In this document: positions 25,125-40,424 of the stretch, in pieces
Position numbering within the stretch: the stretch's first letter is position 1
Layout: each line of letters opens with the position of its first letter
Source: Dermatophagoides farinae
Lineage: Eukaryota; Arthropoda; Arachnida; Sarcoptiformes; Pyroglyphidae
DNA length: 64,000 nt
NCBI RefSeq assembly: GCF_024713945.1
Contig: NC_134681.1
Location: 620,001-684,000 of the forward strand
Direction: 5' to 3'
Position numbers and translations under genes: made by a program
Notes under the pieces: model-generated
Told to the model about the DNA's origin: nothing
Database searches by the model: none
What the model saw: only the letters and a program-made list of their open reading frames with translations

Positions 25125-28100
25125 CTTTTATTTTTTTCAAATTATAATTTTAGCAATTTGAACAAGTTTTTTTTGTTGCTATTTTCTCATAATTTGATTT
25201 TCATTGTCGATTTTGATGATGATGATGATGACAATGATCGGCTTTAAATACGATTAGATCGATTTCGACAAAGTCCAAGGTCATTATTTTAACAACAACA
25301 ACAACAACAAAAAAACAATGATTATTCACACACAGACACACATATATAAACACGCACGAGAGCTAAAAATTCATATAACAATGATCCAATGATCATTGTT
25401 CTGATTTTTTTTTATTTTCAATCTCGTTACATTTTTTTTTTGCTAACATAAACATTGTCGTGTGGTGTGTGTGTGTGTGTGTGGTCACATTGACCATCAA
25501 TAATAATAATTCATTGATGACGATGATTCAAGGAATGTATTATCATTATCATGTGCGTGTGTGTGTGTGTGTGTGTGTAAGTATGAATAACTTTGCAAAA
25601 AAAAAAGAAATGAATACAAGAGAACAAAATTAATCAATACCCGAGACACATTTTGATCAAAAAAAAAAAAAAAAAAAATTTTCATTTCACATTCATTTAT
25701 CATTCTTTTATTTCACGCCAATTGATATTGAACGATGATTATTGTCTGCAATATATGGCTTCATTTGAATGCATGTTGTTCGTCCAAAACAATAGATTCA
25801 ATCACAATGGTCATCTTATATATATATTTATTATTTTGGATTGCTGAATGAAAAAAAAAATTCGAATTGAAAACATCAAATTCCAAATTTGACAATTATG
25901 ATTATGATCATGATCAATGTATGATTGATTTTTGTGATCGTATCAACAATCAATGATGATGATGATGATAATAATGATGTGATTGGAACGACAATGCCAC
26001 TTTTTATCGATCTGAAAATTAAATATCCAACTTCATACTTCAGGTTTCTCTATTTTTTTTTTTTTTTTTTGATTCTAATTTAATCAATGATAATTATATT
26101 GAAACAAAACAAAAATTTGAAATTACGAAACTCCAAATCTTATCACAGGCTATTTATCTGTTTTGTTTCATCAAATGAATCACTGAATAGATTAATTTCT
26201 CGATTATATTAGTTGTGTGAGAAGAAAAAAATGAATTTTCCAATTGCCATTTAAAATGTCGAAATTTTTTTTTGCTCATTTTGTTTTTTTTGCATGTATC
26301 CACTTATAAAATCGAATGAATTTAGAATATCGAAAAATACAAATGCAAATTGATTTTGTCGCGTACCAATCATCGTCATAATTAAAATAAAATAAAAAAA
26401 TAAACAATGGCAATGCGATGCAATGAATCAAAAAAAAATCTTTGAATCAGTAAAAATTTTCATTGAAATTTTGTTTATTTCATTCATTCCAATCATTCGT
26501 TGACAAATTGATTTTGTCGCATATAAATTTCCATTATATTGATACTAAAAATATCCATGACCATGAATCAAAGACAATGAAAAAGAAAAAGAACACACCA
26601 GACCAAAAATTACCAATGACAATATAACAGTAAAAAATTCAATTCAATTTTTCAAATTCAAATATCCTGTCCTATTCATTTAATGAAGAAGAACGAAACA
26701 AACAAAAGAAAATTTTTTTTTTTGTTCCCACTTGCCAAATGACCACCAATTTTAATGATAGTTTGTCAACAATATATATATATAATTAGATGATAAATCA
26801 ATTGATAGGAAATTGAAATTTTTACAAACAAATTGAAAAAAACAATATGAATTGATTATCAAGTGTTTATCAAATTTTTTTTCCATTGCCTTGTTTTTAT
26901 TTTGTTGTTGTTGTTGGTGGTGGTGGTGGTGGAAAATGCATATGTATATTTATCATTTAATCGTAATAAAAATATCAACAAACAATAAACGCAAATGATG
27001 GTCATCGCCTATTTTGGTTCGCGGACACCATTATTATCATCATCACAATTAATGTCGATCACAAATCGTAAAAAAAGAAGAAAATCTCCACCTATTTTTT
27101 TTTGATTTTCATTTGTGATTGTTTCACATATGAAAAATTTCTAAAAAAAAAAATTTCACGAGTTTTGATGATTTTATCAATAAAATCGCTGAATATTTGA
27201 GTTTTTTTTTTGAAATACATGATATGGTGTGGATTAAACGAAAAAAAAACTCGTGATACTAAATCAGTTGAAAGAAAAAGACAAAATTCGTACTAAGAAA
27301 TCGATGACGATTAACAAAATGATCGTCGTTGAAAATAAATCTTTCTGGCCATTCTGTTTGATCCACAGGTGCCGACATCCATTCAATATTTGGATTTTTT
27401 TTTTGTTGTTGTTGTTGTTGTTGATTGATCTCTTAGTTTTTGATTCACACTCACTCACGAACGCACACAAAAAACATGCCGACATACGCACACACACACG
27501 CACACACTATTATCAAATCATCAACAATTGATCGATCTATGAAGATCAATCAGTTTTATTAAAAAATATATGCATAGAAGATTTTCTGTCTGATTATTAT
27601 TTGGAAATAAAAACAACAATAAAAACAAAAAAAAAACAACGGCGTTGGCGATACAACAACGCCCTAAATCATATATAGTCGATCACATTTATCGTTTGTG
27701 AATGTGAAATTTTTTTTTTGTTTTTTAAATTTCGATAAGATTGATAATCATCGATCTTTCAATTGTTAATTATCGATCATTCGTAATCTTGAGTTTGAGT
27801 GAGAAAAATTTTTTCTCAAAATAAAAAATAAGATCAAGCATTGTTTCCATTGCCGTATTTGTCCGAATTAACCTTGAAAATATATTAAAGAAAAAATTTT
27901 GTTAGTTTTTGGAAAATTTCCCAGTGAATTTGTGGGGGGGGGGGAAATCTTCATCCTTGCTCAGAAGCAACACATAGCTTCTGTGATTAAGTTTTGAATG
28001 AAAAGAATGGAATGCAATACATTTTCATAACTATTTGATCCATCATCAAATCATGGCAATGGATTACGAATCACACATACACACACACACACAATGATGG

Positions 28101-31100
28101 ATACGATTAATGCAAGCTGCACCTTAGAAAAATAAGAAGAAGAAGAAAAAAAAAAGATTTACGCCCAAATTCATGTAATGATTATAATCAATGATGATGA
28201 TTGAGATGAGGAATAATAATAAAAGAAACAATAATCATCATCATGGTTTTGATGAGGAAATTTATCCATTTGTTATGTTTTATATTTTTTTTCAAAAAAA
28301 AAAAAATTTCTAATTAGTAACACACACACACAGACAAATACACGTATAAAATCAATTGATTGTGACAAATATAATACATTGTTACCATTGTATTATATTA
28401 CATGATGATTTAAGACATTTATGCCAATCATACAATTCAATATCATCAACAACAGTCTGCATAGTCAATGGACAAATGGTGGTCGATATAAAATTGATTA
28501 GATTTAACAATGATGCAACAAACTTATATTTAGACGTTTTAGTTGTAGTATTGTTATTATTATTCTCAAAATAGCCATCATTACAGAATGAAATTCAAAA
28601 CGAATTGTATTGCGAAAATAAAAAGAAACAATGGAGAATAAATAGATGAAAAGCACCATATACATCATCAAAATCGGCAATATCGGTAACAATTGTATCA
28701 TTGTAGAAGAAAAATAAAAAAAATCTATATCAATATAATAAACAATCGATGGATCGATCGATCGATCGATTGTTTCATCTTATATTTTTTTTTCATTTTA
28801 CATTCACACTAAATCAAATATCTTACATCATAATGTGGACAATAAATATATACACTTTTTTAACATTTTCCACATTATATAACACGTGCCGCCAACACTA
28901 TTGTCATTATATTGAATCTATATCGATCGATTAAGATTAATATTACTGTTACAAAGGCAAAAAAAAAAATCTATCTTAAATCGAAAATTTAATTGTTTTT
29001 CAGAGTATCAATCTTTTTTTTTTTTTTTGGAATTATTGATGATGATTGTTTATTTTATGGCCATGACCATCATCATAAAAATACCTTTATTGATTGATAA
29101 TAGATTAGGATATTATTTGAATTTGAAAATTGACGATAATAATCTCGATTGAAATATGTGTGTCATTAGTTTCATCATCATCATCATCATCATCGCATAT
29201 GTTTAATCCGATAAGCTTCCGAAGTTTATTACATTTGAGAAAAAAACTATATATTCAGATTCAACAAACAAACAAACAAACAGTGAAAAACCGAATGAAA
29301 AAAATAAAATGTTCCTCATTTGAATTTCATTGCAGTTTGTTTATTTATTAGAATGATTTTTTTTCCCATTAATTTTGTCTAATTTATGGCTACAGCAACA
29401 ACAACAACAACAACAACAAAAAATTAAGCAAATGAATCCAAACACATTATATTAACAACAAGCAAGATTTAAATGTTTCATTTTCATTTCCATTATAATA
29501 ATTTTATCATCATCACAATCATCATCGTTGTCATAAAAAAAAAATTTTTTTCGAGTATAAAATGACAACTGAATAAAAAAAAGTGAAAAAAGGAAAAAAA
29601 ACTAAAATTTTTTTTTTTAATTGTCCAAAAATGGACATTTTACAAATGTCCGGTTTGTGAATTAGATAGAGAAAAAAAATCACGTGGATAGAACAAAAAA
29701 AAATCACAATGTGTTGATGGACGGAAATACAAAAACGAAAATGAAAATGAAAAACAAAAAGGGTGACAGTAGGGAAAAAAACCGATTAATAGAACGTGTT
29801 TGCGTGTGTGTGTGTGTGTGTGTGTAAAAGTGTCAATTTTAACATCGCAAAGTTGTTGTGGTTCCCAAAGTTTTTTTTTTCATATAATTTATACTGATCT
29901 TTAACCATAATATAATAAATGTGATGATTATGGTTATCAACTACGTAATAATTTTTTTTTCTCTGTTTTATTTTCGTATTTTTTTTTAGTTTTATCTTTA
30001 TTTTTCTAAGAAAGCAAAAACGAAAACAAAAAAATATTTTGTCATCCACAGAATCTGTTATAGAGGGAGAGAGAGAGAGACATGAGGAAGAAGAAGATGT
30101 GAACGATGACGATTAACCAACTGAAACTATGATGATAAATATGATGACGATTATTTGTTGCTCTGTTTTTTTCCGTTTTTTTTTGTTTTTTGTTTTTTGT
30201 TTATAAATAGATTTAGCAGATTTTAATTAATCAATTATTCATTCAGCTGTTTTTTTTCCAAATTGATCCATTATTGTCTCGTTCTGTGTGTGTATATGTA
30301 TGTGTTAACAAATAATTCCGACAATAATGATGATTATGATTATGATTCCATTTTTTTTCGGGCATTTTTTTTTCACCAAGTAAAAAAAAAAGACTGTTCA
30401 CTTTGTTATTTTATCATGGCCACCATTGATTGCCATTATTGTAACAATAAATCTATTGTGGCTTGTTTGTTTGTTTGTTTATTTGTATGACTAGAAAGAA
30501 AAAATACGATGCAGACAATTTTTTTTTTGAATTGAATTGAAGGAATCAAGACAATTATAATGATGACGATGATGATGATGGCGGCAGTGATGATAATGAA
30601 CGAACGAACAAACCAACACATAGTGGCCACATTTTGAAAACATGAACAAATTTTCATTCAATTCCAATTTGAACCGATGAAAACTAAATGATTTGTTTTT
30701 TTTTTTTTTTTTGCTCAACTTAGTTGTTTTTGTTGTTGTTGTTGTTGTTGTTTAGTGAGTGTAAATTTTTTTTTGTTGTTTTTTTTTTTTTTTTGTTATT
30801 TCACATGAACACGTATATGTATGAGAAATAAAATGACAGAAAAATAGGAGAGATCTACACATAAAGGACGAATAAAATGAAAACGATTATGTAGAAAAAG
30901 AGAGAGAGATGGAGATTTAATGACCAAGATAACAAAGTTCACGATCATCTCGATTCATCATTGACGTCATCAAATAATCATCGGCCTAGCCTATTACACC
31001 TAGCAACACCTTTACATTTATATATATTAATCATATCATATATATTTAGCATAATATCACCTTTAATATGAACCATCATCATCATCATCACACAATAATC

Positions 31101-34100
31101 ATTGAAAAAAGATCCATATGGAATTGAATAAAAAAAAACACTGCATATTATTATACGTAGAATAAATCCGAGTAAAATCCGAATAAATATCAAATTTTTT
31201 TTTTTTGGAATTTTTCCATACGAATAATATGAAATGGCACGAAATTAAATTACGGGAAATTTACAAACACATGAACCGATGGGCAGAAAAAAAAGACGTT
31301 TCCGCTACTGTATTTTACTACTGGATGTTGAAAAACAATTTTATCATATAAATCTCATTATTATTATCATCATTTATTTAAGCGCCATCAACAATTATAT
31401 ATGATTGTGATTGATTTATGATTAAAATGACTTATGTCTTAAATGTTCAACATACCCATGATATATGTAACGCCCAATAACGTACAAACAGTGGCCAATT
31501 ATTATTCGATATCTATATTCCGAATTAGTAATTCAATTATTATAATTTGAAATAACTTGCGTCAAATTTTTCTTTTTTTTTTTGGAATTTTTGATTAACT
31601 ACTAAACAACATTTAACACTATGTTATATAATTGAAAAAAAAATATATCTAGCCAATATCTCATCTGTCTGTTGGCCTATATATATGTATATGTCTTGTT
31701 CATTGAACTTCAGCCCACCATCAATGATGATGTATTTAAGAAAATGTCCTGAAGCAAAGAAAATTTAATAATTTAACAAACAAACGAAAAATTGAACATT
31801 TAGATCAGAAAGTTGGAAAAAAAAATTTGGCCAAATTTGATCCAAAATAATGATGATGATGATGATGATGATGATGGAAAAAAAATGAAGAAGCAGAAAA
31901 TATGGCCGCAAAATTTTTTTTTTGTTTGTTCCAATTATTTGAAATGGTTAAAACATATTAGGCGGTTGTTGATATGTTTTTGTTGTTGTCGTTGTCGTTG
32001 TCGTTGTTATATTGCGGTGCACAGTCGAATTTTTATACAAACAAACAATCATTACATTTATGAAATGAATGATTTTTTTTTCTCTTTTTCTTCATAAGAA
32101 AATTTTCAAATCAAAAAAAAAAAATAATGATCTATTTTATCATCAATTATCATTATTAAGTAGCCGCTCATTAAGTTCAAATAAACGAATTTTCTCATTT
32201 TTTTTAGGAAAAAAATGATGTTAATTCTTCAATATTTACACATGTGATATGGTTCCACAACAGACATCATAATAATCATCATCATCATCATTTGTATTGA
32301 TATAACAATTAATTTGTCTCTAAACATAAAATTATCAAGCAACAACTAATGGGAAAAAAACAACAACAACAACAACAACAAAAATTCACTTAATCATGTT
32401 TCTGTTGTTGATGTGTGTGTGAGTGTTTATTGTAAATTTTTTAAAAAAAAAAGTGTCGAGTACTAGTCGATTATCTATTGTGAGAAAAAAAAAATTTCAC
32501 TGTGTGAAATGAGAAAAAAAAGACATAATAAATCAACAAGAGATAATCTAATATATCAGATTATGAATGAATAAAATAAAATTATTCTTCTTCATCGTCG
32601 TTATTATAATATCCACCAATAATGATGATTACAAGATTATATAATGATGTGATCCAAACTATCCATAATAACTGCTATATAATATAATCCAGTGATTAGT
32701 GATTCAACATCATCATCATCATAATCATCTTTAGGTTTCTTCCATTCTATGAATATATATTGTGTTGTATATGATGATGATGTTTAAAATTACAATTATA
32801 TATGTGAATATATATATTATTGCGACACCAAACAGCTGGTAACCTTGTTATTGTTCAAATATATAATTATGGTGGTGGTGGCAATGGTGGTGGTGGTGGT
32901 TATGTCAATAAAAATAAATAAAAAAAATTGTATTATATGGGTATTAAAACCAGAAAAACAATGACCAAATTCTACTAAAGTTTTTTTTTTTTTGTAACAA
33001 CTTGTTGAATTATAACTAAACACAGATGATGATGACAATAATAATAATCATCATCATAAAAAAATAGAACAATAAGATAGTAGTAGTAGTAGTAATTAAC
33101 ACACATATGTTCAAATAAAAAACCGGGTGAAACGAAAAAAAAAAAACAGAAAAACAAATTCAAATTGTGTGTGTTGTTATTAATAATATGATATGATATA
33201 TGATTCAAATGTCAAATGAACTATATAGTTTTGTTTTATAACACATTTGATATGAATGAAAAAAAAGTGACCATCAATTCACATCATAAATCAAATTTTG
33301 AATCATATATAAAACAAATAATCACCGTATTCAAATGACCATATCTTGATTTTTTTTTGTCAGTTGAAAAATAAAAATTTCTAATTATAATTTTGTTGCT
33401 TCTGGGATTTATTTTTTCTCAATAATTTATGCATAGTTTTCAAGTTGTTGTTGTTGTGATCTAATAGACGGAAAAAACAAGACAAAAACAAAATTGAAAT
33501 TTCATCCAGTTTTTTTTATTGGCCATGTTATACGCCTTTAATGAATTTGATCCGATAACATTTGTCCGGATTTGTGATTTTTGTCAATTAATTTTGTTTT
33601 GCTGCTGCTGATGTTGCTGTCAATTAGCCTTTTTCTTAACTTGAGGATTATTTACATTTTTTTTCCTGATTGATCAACAAAAAAAAAACAAACAAACAAA
33701 CATCATGGATGATATGAATATATCGATCGATTAAAATTGAAACTGATTGCCAATACTTTAGAGCAAAATGGAGTGAATGAAATAAAATGGAAGAAAAAAA
33801 AACGATTCAAACGTTCAACGTGAATCTAATTCAATTTTGGAAGAAAGGAATGCGTGAAAAAAAAATGTTCACCATTAATTCGTAATGTGTATATCGAATT
33901 TTCAAACAAACAAAACAAACGAAAAAAAAAAGATTTTCATTTCACCTTGAAGTTGAAATGATTGACATTCAATCAATGATGATGAAAAGAAAAAACAATG
34001 ATGATGATGATGATTATGATTATGCTAATGATGATTGACCATTGAACAAATATGACCAATTGTATCATATTGAAATTGATATATTATTTATATATAAATA

Positions 34101-34553
34101 ACTTGTGGCGACGTGGTAAACTCTATTTTTATATTATGAAACTGCTATTGTTATAATCGAAATTTTTTTTTGCCTAGAATTGTCTATTGTTGAAACAAAT
34201 GAAAAAAAGAATGAATAATGATTTTCAAAAGAAAAAAAATTCAAGAGCTAAACTAAGAAAAAAAAGAAAACATTTACATTCACATTATATATCGATGTAT
34301 ATAGAACATCTCAATTTTTATTTCTATTTTTTTCTCATGAAAACACATGTTTCATATTGTTTGTGTGTGGCGCCACTGGATTTAAAAAAAAAGACGATCA
34401 TCATGTCGTTTTTGATTTAATTTGTCAATTTTTTCTATTATTTCTTATCATAATGGGATATATATATGCACTCCGTAATCATTTATTATTGTCAAGCTAA
34501 ATTCCGGATGCTTAAATTCAAATAATGATTGTTCGTGTCATTGTGTATAATCG

Positions 34554-34581
34554 TCATCATCATCATCATCATCATCATCAC
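34554..34581. repeat. (TCA)9 microsatellite
   Basis: Uninterrupted TCA/ATC units, representative of a motif that recurs dozens of times across the window on both strands. Confidence 0.9.
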
Positions 34582-34668
34582 CATAAAGACCGTTAATCAT
34601 CATCATATAATATATTACTATCATACACAAATTCACTCTAAAAGTTGATGACAATCACTTACACTATC

Positions 34669-34670
<2 letters not shown>

Positions 34671-34700
<30 letters not shown>
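34671..34700. repeat. (TG)15 microsatellite
   Basis: Thirty bases of perfect TG dinucleotide repeat. Confidence 0.95.
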
Positions 34701-34702
<2 letters not shown>

Positions 34703-35021
34703 ATTAAAATGATAAACTTATACGAGAACCAATGATCTTTATTTTCAATCATCATCATCATCATCATCATCATTGTGTTCGTGTGTCTGTGTGAATACAA
34801 AATACAAATGAATGGATTTAGCAAAAAAAAAAAAAAAACGTGTCACCTTTGTATGTGTGTTAGCCACAATTCATTGTCGTCGTTGACAATTTTCTTTATA
34901 ATTTATTTGAATTAAAAATTTTCATCGTCATTTTCATAGTATAATCATCGATATAACGATGATAAAATTCAAAGCAAAAATAAATTCACGTAATTCAATA
35001 AGGATGAACAATATGTTTTTT

Positions 35022-35110
35022 TCTCTCTCTCTCTCTCTCTCTTGTATTGAATACAATGCATGACAGTCAGTCAAAAAGGAAACAAAACAAAACAAAACAA
35101 AACAAAACAA
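35022..35110. repeat. (TC)n tract and nearby (AACAA)n tract
   Basis: A perfect TC dinucleotide run at 35022-35042 is followed, after about 40 bp of mixed sequence, by AACAA pentanucleotide units at 35081-35110. Confidence 0.85.
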
Positions 35111-36398
35111 ACAAAATCTGGTGACATATGATACTTTTTAATAATACCATATATCATTTACTATTCCAATTATCTTGAGCGGAAACAAAATACATTAACA
35201 ATTTAAACGTAAGTCACTCATCATCATCATCATTTAATATGTTTGATGATAATGATGGTTTGGTGATCACAATGTATTCAGATTACTAGGACAATTTTTT
35301 ATATTATCATGGTTAACATTAAGCCTTTTGGATCGGAAATTAGAAAAAAAAATTTTGTTGACAAATAAATTATTTGAGATTTTTTTTCTGTGGAATTCGA
35401 AAATTTGTTCTCATCTCATATCATTACATTTACACATTCTATAATTGCATGGTCAACATGGATTTTTGTTTTTTCATTGATGTAAGAGGTGAGCCAAATT
35501 AGAAATCAATCCAATTTCGAATCCAATCAATTCGTGGTATTGATTAGAAATGTTTGTCATGGTTCTCATCTAATATCATCATCATTATCGTACGAATCAA
35601 TCATATTATTTTTTTGTTTGATTGCTTTCAACCAATTCTCAATTGCTTACACCTAATTATATGAACAAATTGGTCAATATATATAATCAATAATCAATCA
35701 ATATAAATATGAATGATGATAATGAAAATGGATTTTTTTTTGGCAATTAACTGAAATTCATCATAATTATGTTTTGTTTTTTTGATTGATTTGTTATTCT
35801 ACATTGAAAATTAATGTTGATTACAATTTGATTTTTGTTAATTATTTTCTAGTTGTTGTTGTTGTTGTTGTTGTTCAATTCATTACATCCACATTAACAT
35901 AATCAACAGGTTATGTCAGTTTTTATGGACACATGGGACATCTTTGAAAAAAAAAACAATTTATGTGAAAAAAAACCAATCACAAGTAATGCAACAATAT
36001 CAGATTAATAGTTTTGTACATGATCGAAATTACAAAAAAAAAACAACACAATTGTCAATCAATATGATACGAAATGATGAAATTATTGCATATATCAATG
36101 AACAATATTTTGATTGACCATTGTTTTGCTTTCTATCATTTAAAAAAATTTTCATCAGATATTCTTTGATAAAAAAAATCACATTTGTTGTAAACATATT
36201 TCATAATCAATATTGGTGATTGTAAAAAATGAATGTTTTTTTCTCGCCATTTGATTTCATCATCATCATCATCAGATGATGATGATGAATTAGCATTTAA
36301 AAAACATTGAAAAACCAAAAATATGGATTGAACAAAAATGATGATGGAAATTTCAAAATGAAAACTACTAGATTTGTAAACATCAATGGTTTTTGGGC

Positions 36399-36429
<31 letters not shown>

Positions 36430-39400
36430 TGTGTTTGTTCTTCCGGGCTACACCCTTTGACACCTTTGAAAATTATAATTTTTTTTCTCTACCATTTATT
36501 TATTTTTTTTATGTGTTTTGTTTCAATACAAAAATTAAAATCAAATCAAACAAATTGATTTTATTTATTTATTATTCATTTATTGTTGCTGTTGTTGTTG
36601 CTTGCGATGTGATTATTATTATTGTCTTTTTTTTTCTTTCTGTGGTGAATACAACATAAAATGACCTCAGCTATAATTTTTGGCCGCTATTGTTGTTGTT
36701 GTTGTTGTTGTTGCCAGTTTTTTTTCATTTGTATTAATTAGTTTGTTATTTTTCCTTTTTTTTTCTTCACCATACATATAATTGATGAAAAAGAAGGGGA
36801 AAAAATAATTTTGGAACACACGCACACAAACACACACACACACACACACACACAGAGAGAGACTCGAAAACATCAATGGTGGTCATTATTATTAATAGAA
36901 AAACAAATTGATGATGATGAAAGGAAATTTTGTTTGATCCAGACGTGGAGAAAAAAAAATTTTGTTGTTGTTGTAATCAAATTTCTTGATCATATCAATC
37001 CAATTTGAATGAGATAAGAAAGAGAGAGAGAGAGAGACATTCAAACATTTTTTGTTTTTTATCTGTTCCTTTAGTGTGTAACGGGAATTTTTTTTTTTTT
37101 GCCATTCAAATAATTTTTTCGTTATTGAATTTTACATTTCACTGTGATTGTGATCACCACAAAAATTGGATATAGTGAAAGTATATTTTGTTTTAAATAT
37201 ACCGTGAGACCGTAAATTTTGTTTTTTTTTCTTTTCATTTGCCCCTATTGCCAAACAATCAATCAATCAATCCAAATGCTAAATAATAAAGGGCGAATCA
37301 AGGACATTTTTATGGAACAATTTATATCATCATCATTACATTTATCGTAGCGAAAAAAAACATGTATGAATTTTGCATGAAATTTTCGATTGTATCTATG
37401 TTGTCAATGTAATAGTTTATGTTTCTTGGACAAAACCCCCCCCCCCATTTCTACACAAGTAACCATTAATATTTTATCTAAAAGAATTCTTTATCTTGAT
37501 GAAATCATACGCAAACATTTTTTTTCTGAATCTGAACATTCTGAATTTGTGTGCGTGTGTGTATGTATGTCCTGATTGACCGAAACTACTTTCCATGCGC
37601 ATTTGATTCGTTTTTCCGTTTTATTCATTGATTTTCTAGAAAATTGATTCAAAAGACCTACGTACATAAAACATCACATCATCATCATCATCGTCACCAT
37701 CACCATCACCATCACCATTGATAATGATGATATAAGGTTTAATACCCAAATTGCAAAGTACCAACATAATACATACAATGATGATGAATTTTCTATCTAT
37801 ATATTGATGAAGAAAAGCAAGTATCTGTACTGAAAGAATCATGTGACTTTCAATTCTTTCTTCCTTTTATTCGTCTTCTGTTTTTGTTGTTGTTGTTTTT
37901 TCCTGTATCCGTATTATATTATATCGTTTGTCATTAACCATCAAAATATCACATGATTCTTGTATCTGTGTGTGTGTATGTATGTATGTATGTGGGTTTT
38001 TATGCTTTATTCTTCAAGGTCAACTCTTTTGAATTTCTTTCACTATTCTTGATCGACAAAAATAAAAACTTTTTTCTCTCCCCACCAGTGTTTGTCTCTT
38101 ATTTGCAATCAATTCAATTCAATTCAATTTCGATATTATATTTGTTAGTTTTTATTCAATTTAGCATCGCACAAAATAATCAAAAATTGTCATTTCAATG
38201 TAATGTTTATCTTTTCATCAGAATAATAACATTAGATTCTTTTCAATGCAATGAATCATCATTCTAGAGAAAAATTAATCAAACAAGATAATTAGTAGAA
38301 TTTTTATGTGCACATTTCCCTATCGAATTATTCTGACAAAATATTTCATGCGTAGGTGCATTAGTTTTTTTCTTATATTATGGTTAAAATAATTGGACAA
38401 AAAAAAACCCTAATTTTCCCGGGAATGTACTGAAAAACGATAAAAAGTAAAAATATTCTCTGTAAACACGAAATTGCGACAAAAGAAAAAACAAACTATG
38501 CACTATGGATTGATAAATTAATGATATCACAATCCGAATCAGATGAAATACAACACAAACACAACCAGAAAAACCGGAATGATTTAAATTCAATTTTATT
38601 CCAATCATCGATAAAAAAATAACAAAAAAAAATTTGATATGACATTAAAATGAAAACATTCAGGAATCACATTTATTTTTTCAATTCATTGGCTTTTTAT
38701 TGGTACAAAAAAAACATGCAAATGTAAATTTTATAATTTTGTTTTTTACTTGATTTATATATATATAAAAAAAAAGTGTTGACTAGATTGTTGCTAGATT
38801 TGGAAGATTTTGATATGAAAAACTGGAAAAAAAATTATTAAAAAAAAGTATAAAAACTCACACACACATACACACATAAACATGATGTCTGAGTGATGAT
38901 TGTTGTGTGTACAGGTAACGAAAACAACAACAACAAAAAAAAATAAATTCCACACACACACACACACATTAATAAGGCGAATCGGTATGTCTATGTCTAT
39001 GAATTTCAATCGAAATTGAGCGAATATTTCAGCACAATCAAGGTTTAGTGATCAAAATTTGTCTGTATGGAAAAAATTTGAAATTCTAAATTTTTTTTTA
39101 AATTTTTCTTTTTTTTTCTAAAAAATCAAACATTATCAAACAAAAATTATTTGAGAATTTCAGTTTTTTTTCTTCATTATAAATATAGAAAATGGAAAAG
39201 TTGAAAAATTTTACAGTTTAGAAAAAAAAACAATCTATCAAATTTTCATTGAAATACACGAACACACTTGCAAGCACACACACACACACACATTTGGAAG
39301 ATCGAATTTCGAGAATGATGATGATGATGATTATAATTATGGATATACGATAAATGTATAGAAAAATCAATCAATAAATTATCGATTTGTGATGATAATG

Positions 39401-40424
39401 ATGATGACGATGATGATAATGTTGATGTTAATTCGTTGATGGATTGATGTGTCTATTATGATCATGAATGGTGTGATTATGTGTGTGTGTGTGTGTGTGC
39501 AAAGTCAAAAATAAAAAAAAATCTGAATGATTAAGGACAAAAAAATTATTTGTTTTCTTTGATTGTAGTTTGATTGTTCTGGAATTTTTTTTTGCCTTTT
39601 GTTCATTTCATCTCCTCTCTCTCTCTCTTTCATTCTTGAATATAAATCAACAAATGGTCATTTTCATCAAAACCAAATATAAATCACAAACATAGAATGG
39701 TATATATATATATATATAACGGTAAAAAAATTGTACACTTGAGCTTCACAAATAATAATTCATCATTGTAATTTTTGGTTTTCTTCTATACCATTCTCTC
39801 GATTGATGATTAAAATGAATGATTGATATTAATTGATAATTGACAATTTGTCTCCAAAAATTGTCGTAATTTTAATATACAAATTGATTCGATGAGGCAA
39901 TATCCGGATAATCCAGTTGAAAAATATATAAACAATGAATCTGAATGTAGATATTTGTATGTTTGTTTTTCTTTTCTTTTTTTTGAGGCATTCGATATTA
40001 GATAAATCCAGTGAAAAAAATGAGATGACAACTTGGTATACGATATTAGATAATGAGATTGGAAGAATGAAAGATAGAATATGGAATAAAAATATGTGAC
40101 AAAAAAAAATTTTTTGTTGAATAACATGGATGCCATAACATGGTAGTGATTTGGTGCCATTTGGTTGATGTTGATGATGATGATGATTTGTATTTTTTGA
40201 TAATGAATTCCGATATGATTATTTCTGTGTTCAATGATTTCATGTTGTTTGATCAAAATCATCATATTTAGTTTTGAATCATAATTATGATATAATAATA
40301 ATAATAATAATAATAATTAATAAAATATGAATTATGAATTGAGATAAAATTCGATGATTTGAGATTATAAAGTGATGATGATGATAGCTGATATTTAAAT
40401 GCAATTTATTTTTTCTTGTCTATT

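Larger units (their letters stand above)
22470..25129 (-). mobile_element. Internally deleted copia (Ty1/copia) LTR retrotransposon with target duplication
   Basis: The element itself spans 22475-25124 (2650 bp) and is flanked by the 5-bp direct repeat CTTTT (22470-22474 and 25125-25129). Two 139-bp LTRs differ at a single base (22520 T, 25031 A). In minus-strand orientation the order is 5' LTR, primer binding site GGTTATGGGCC, leader, one ORF, polypurine tract GGGGGAG, 3' LTR. Full copia elements are around 5 kb. This copy lacks the integrase catalytic core and most of the reverse transcriptase, so it is non-autonomous as it stands. Near-identical LTRs imply a recent insertion. Its codon usage and base composition are less biased to simple repeats than the surrounding DNA. 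Confidence 0.93.
25130..40424. other. 15-kb gene-poor stretch
   Basis: No exon could be supported on either strand; open frames are short and low in complexity. It holds many microsatellites, such as (TCA)n 34554-34581, (TG)15 34671-34700, (TC)n 35022-35042, (AACAA)n 35081-35110, (CA)n about 36830-36854, and AAT repeats near 40290-40317, plus long A/T homopolymers. It may be intergenic, contain introns of unseen genes, or contain non-coding RNA that I cannot recognise. Confidence 0.5.

Noticed and set aside
28749-28771. GATC tandem palindrome near 28750
   Set aside because: A short (ATCG)n repeat typical of the simple-sequence background, with no adjoining structure.
39810-40265. 151-codon minus-strand open frame just beyond the MFS gene
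   Set aside because: The composition is low-complexity Ile/His/Phe, with no family resemblance or credible splice connection. It probably lies in the 3' flank.
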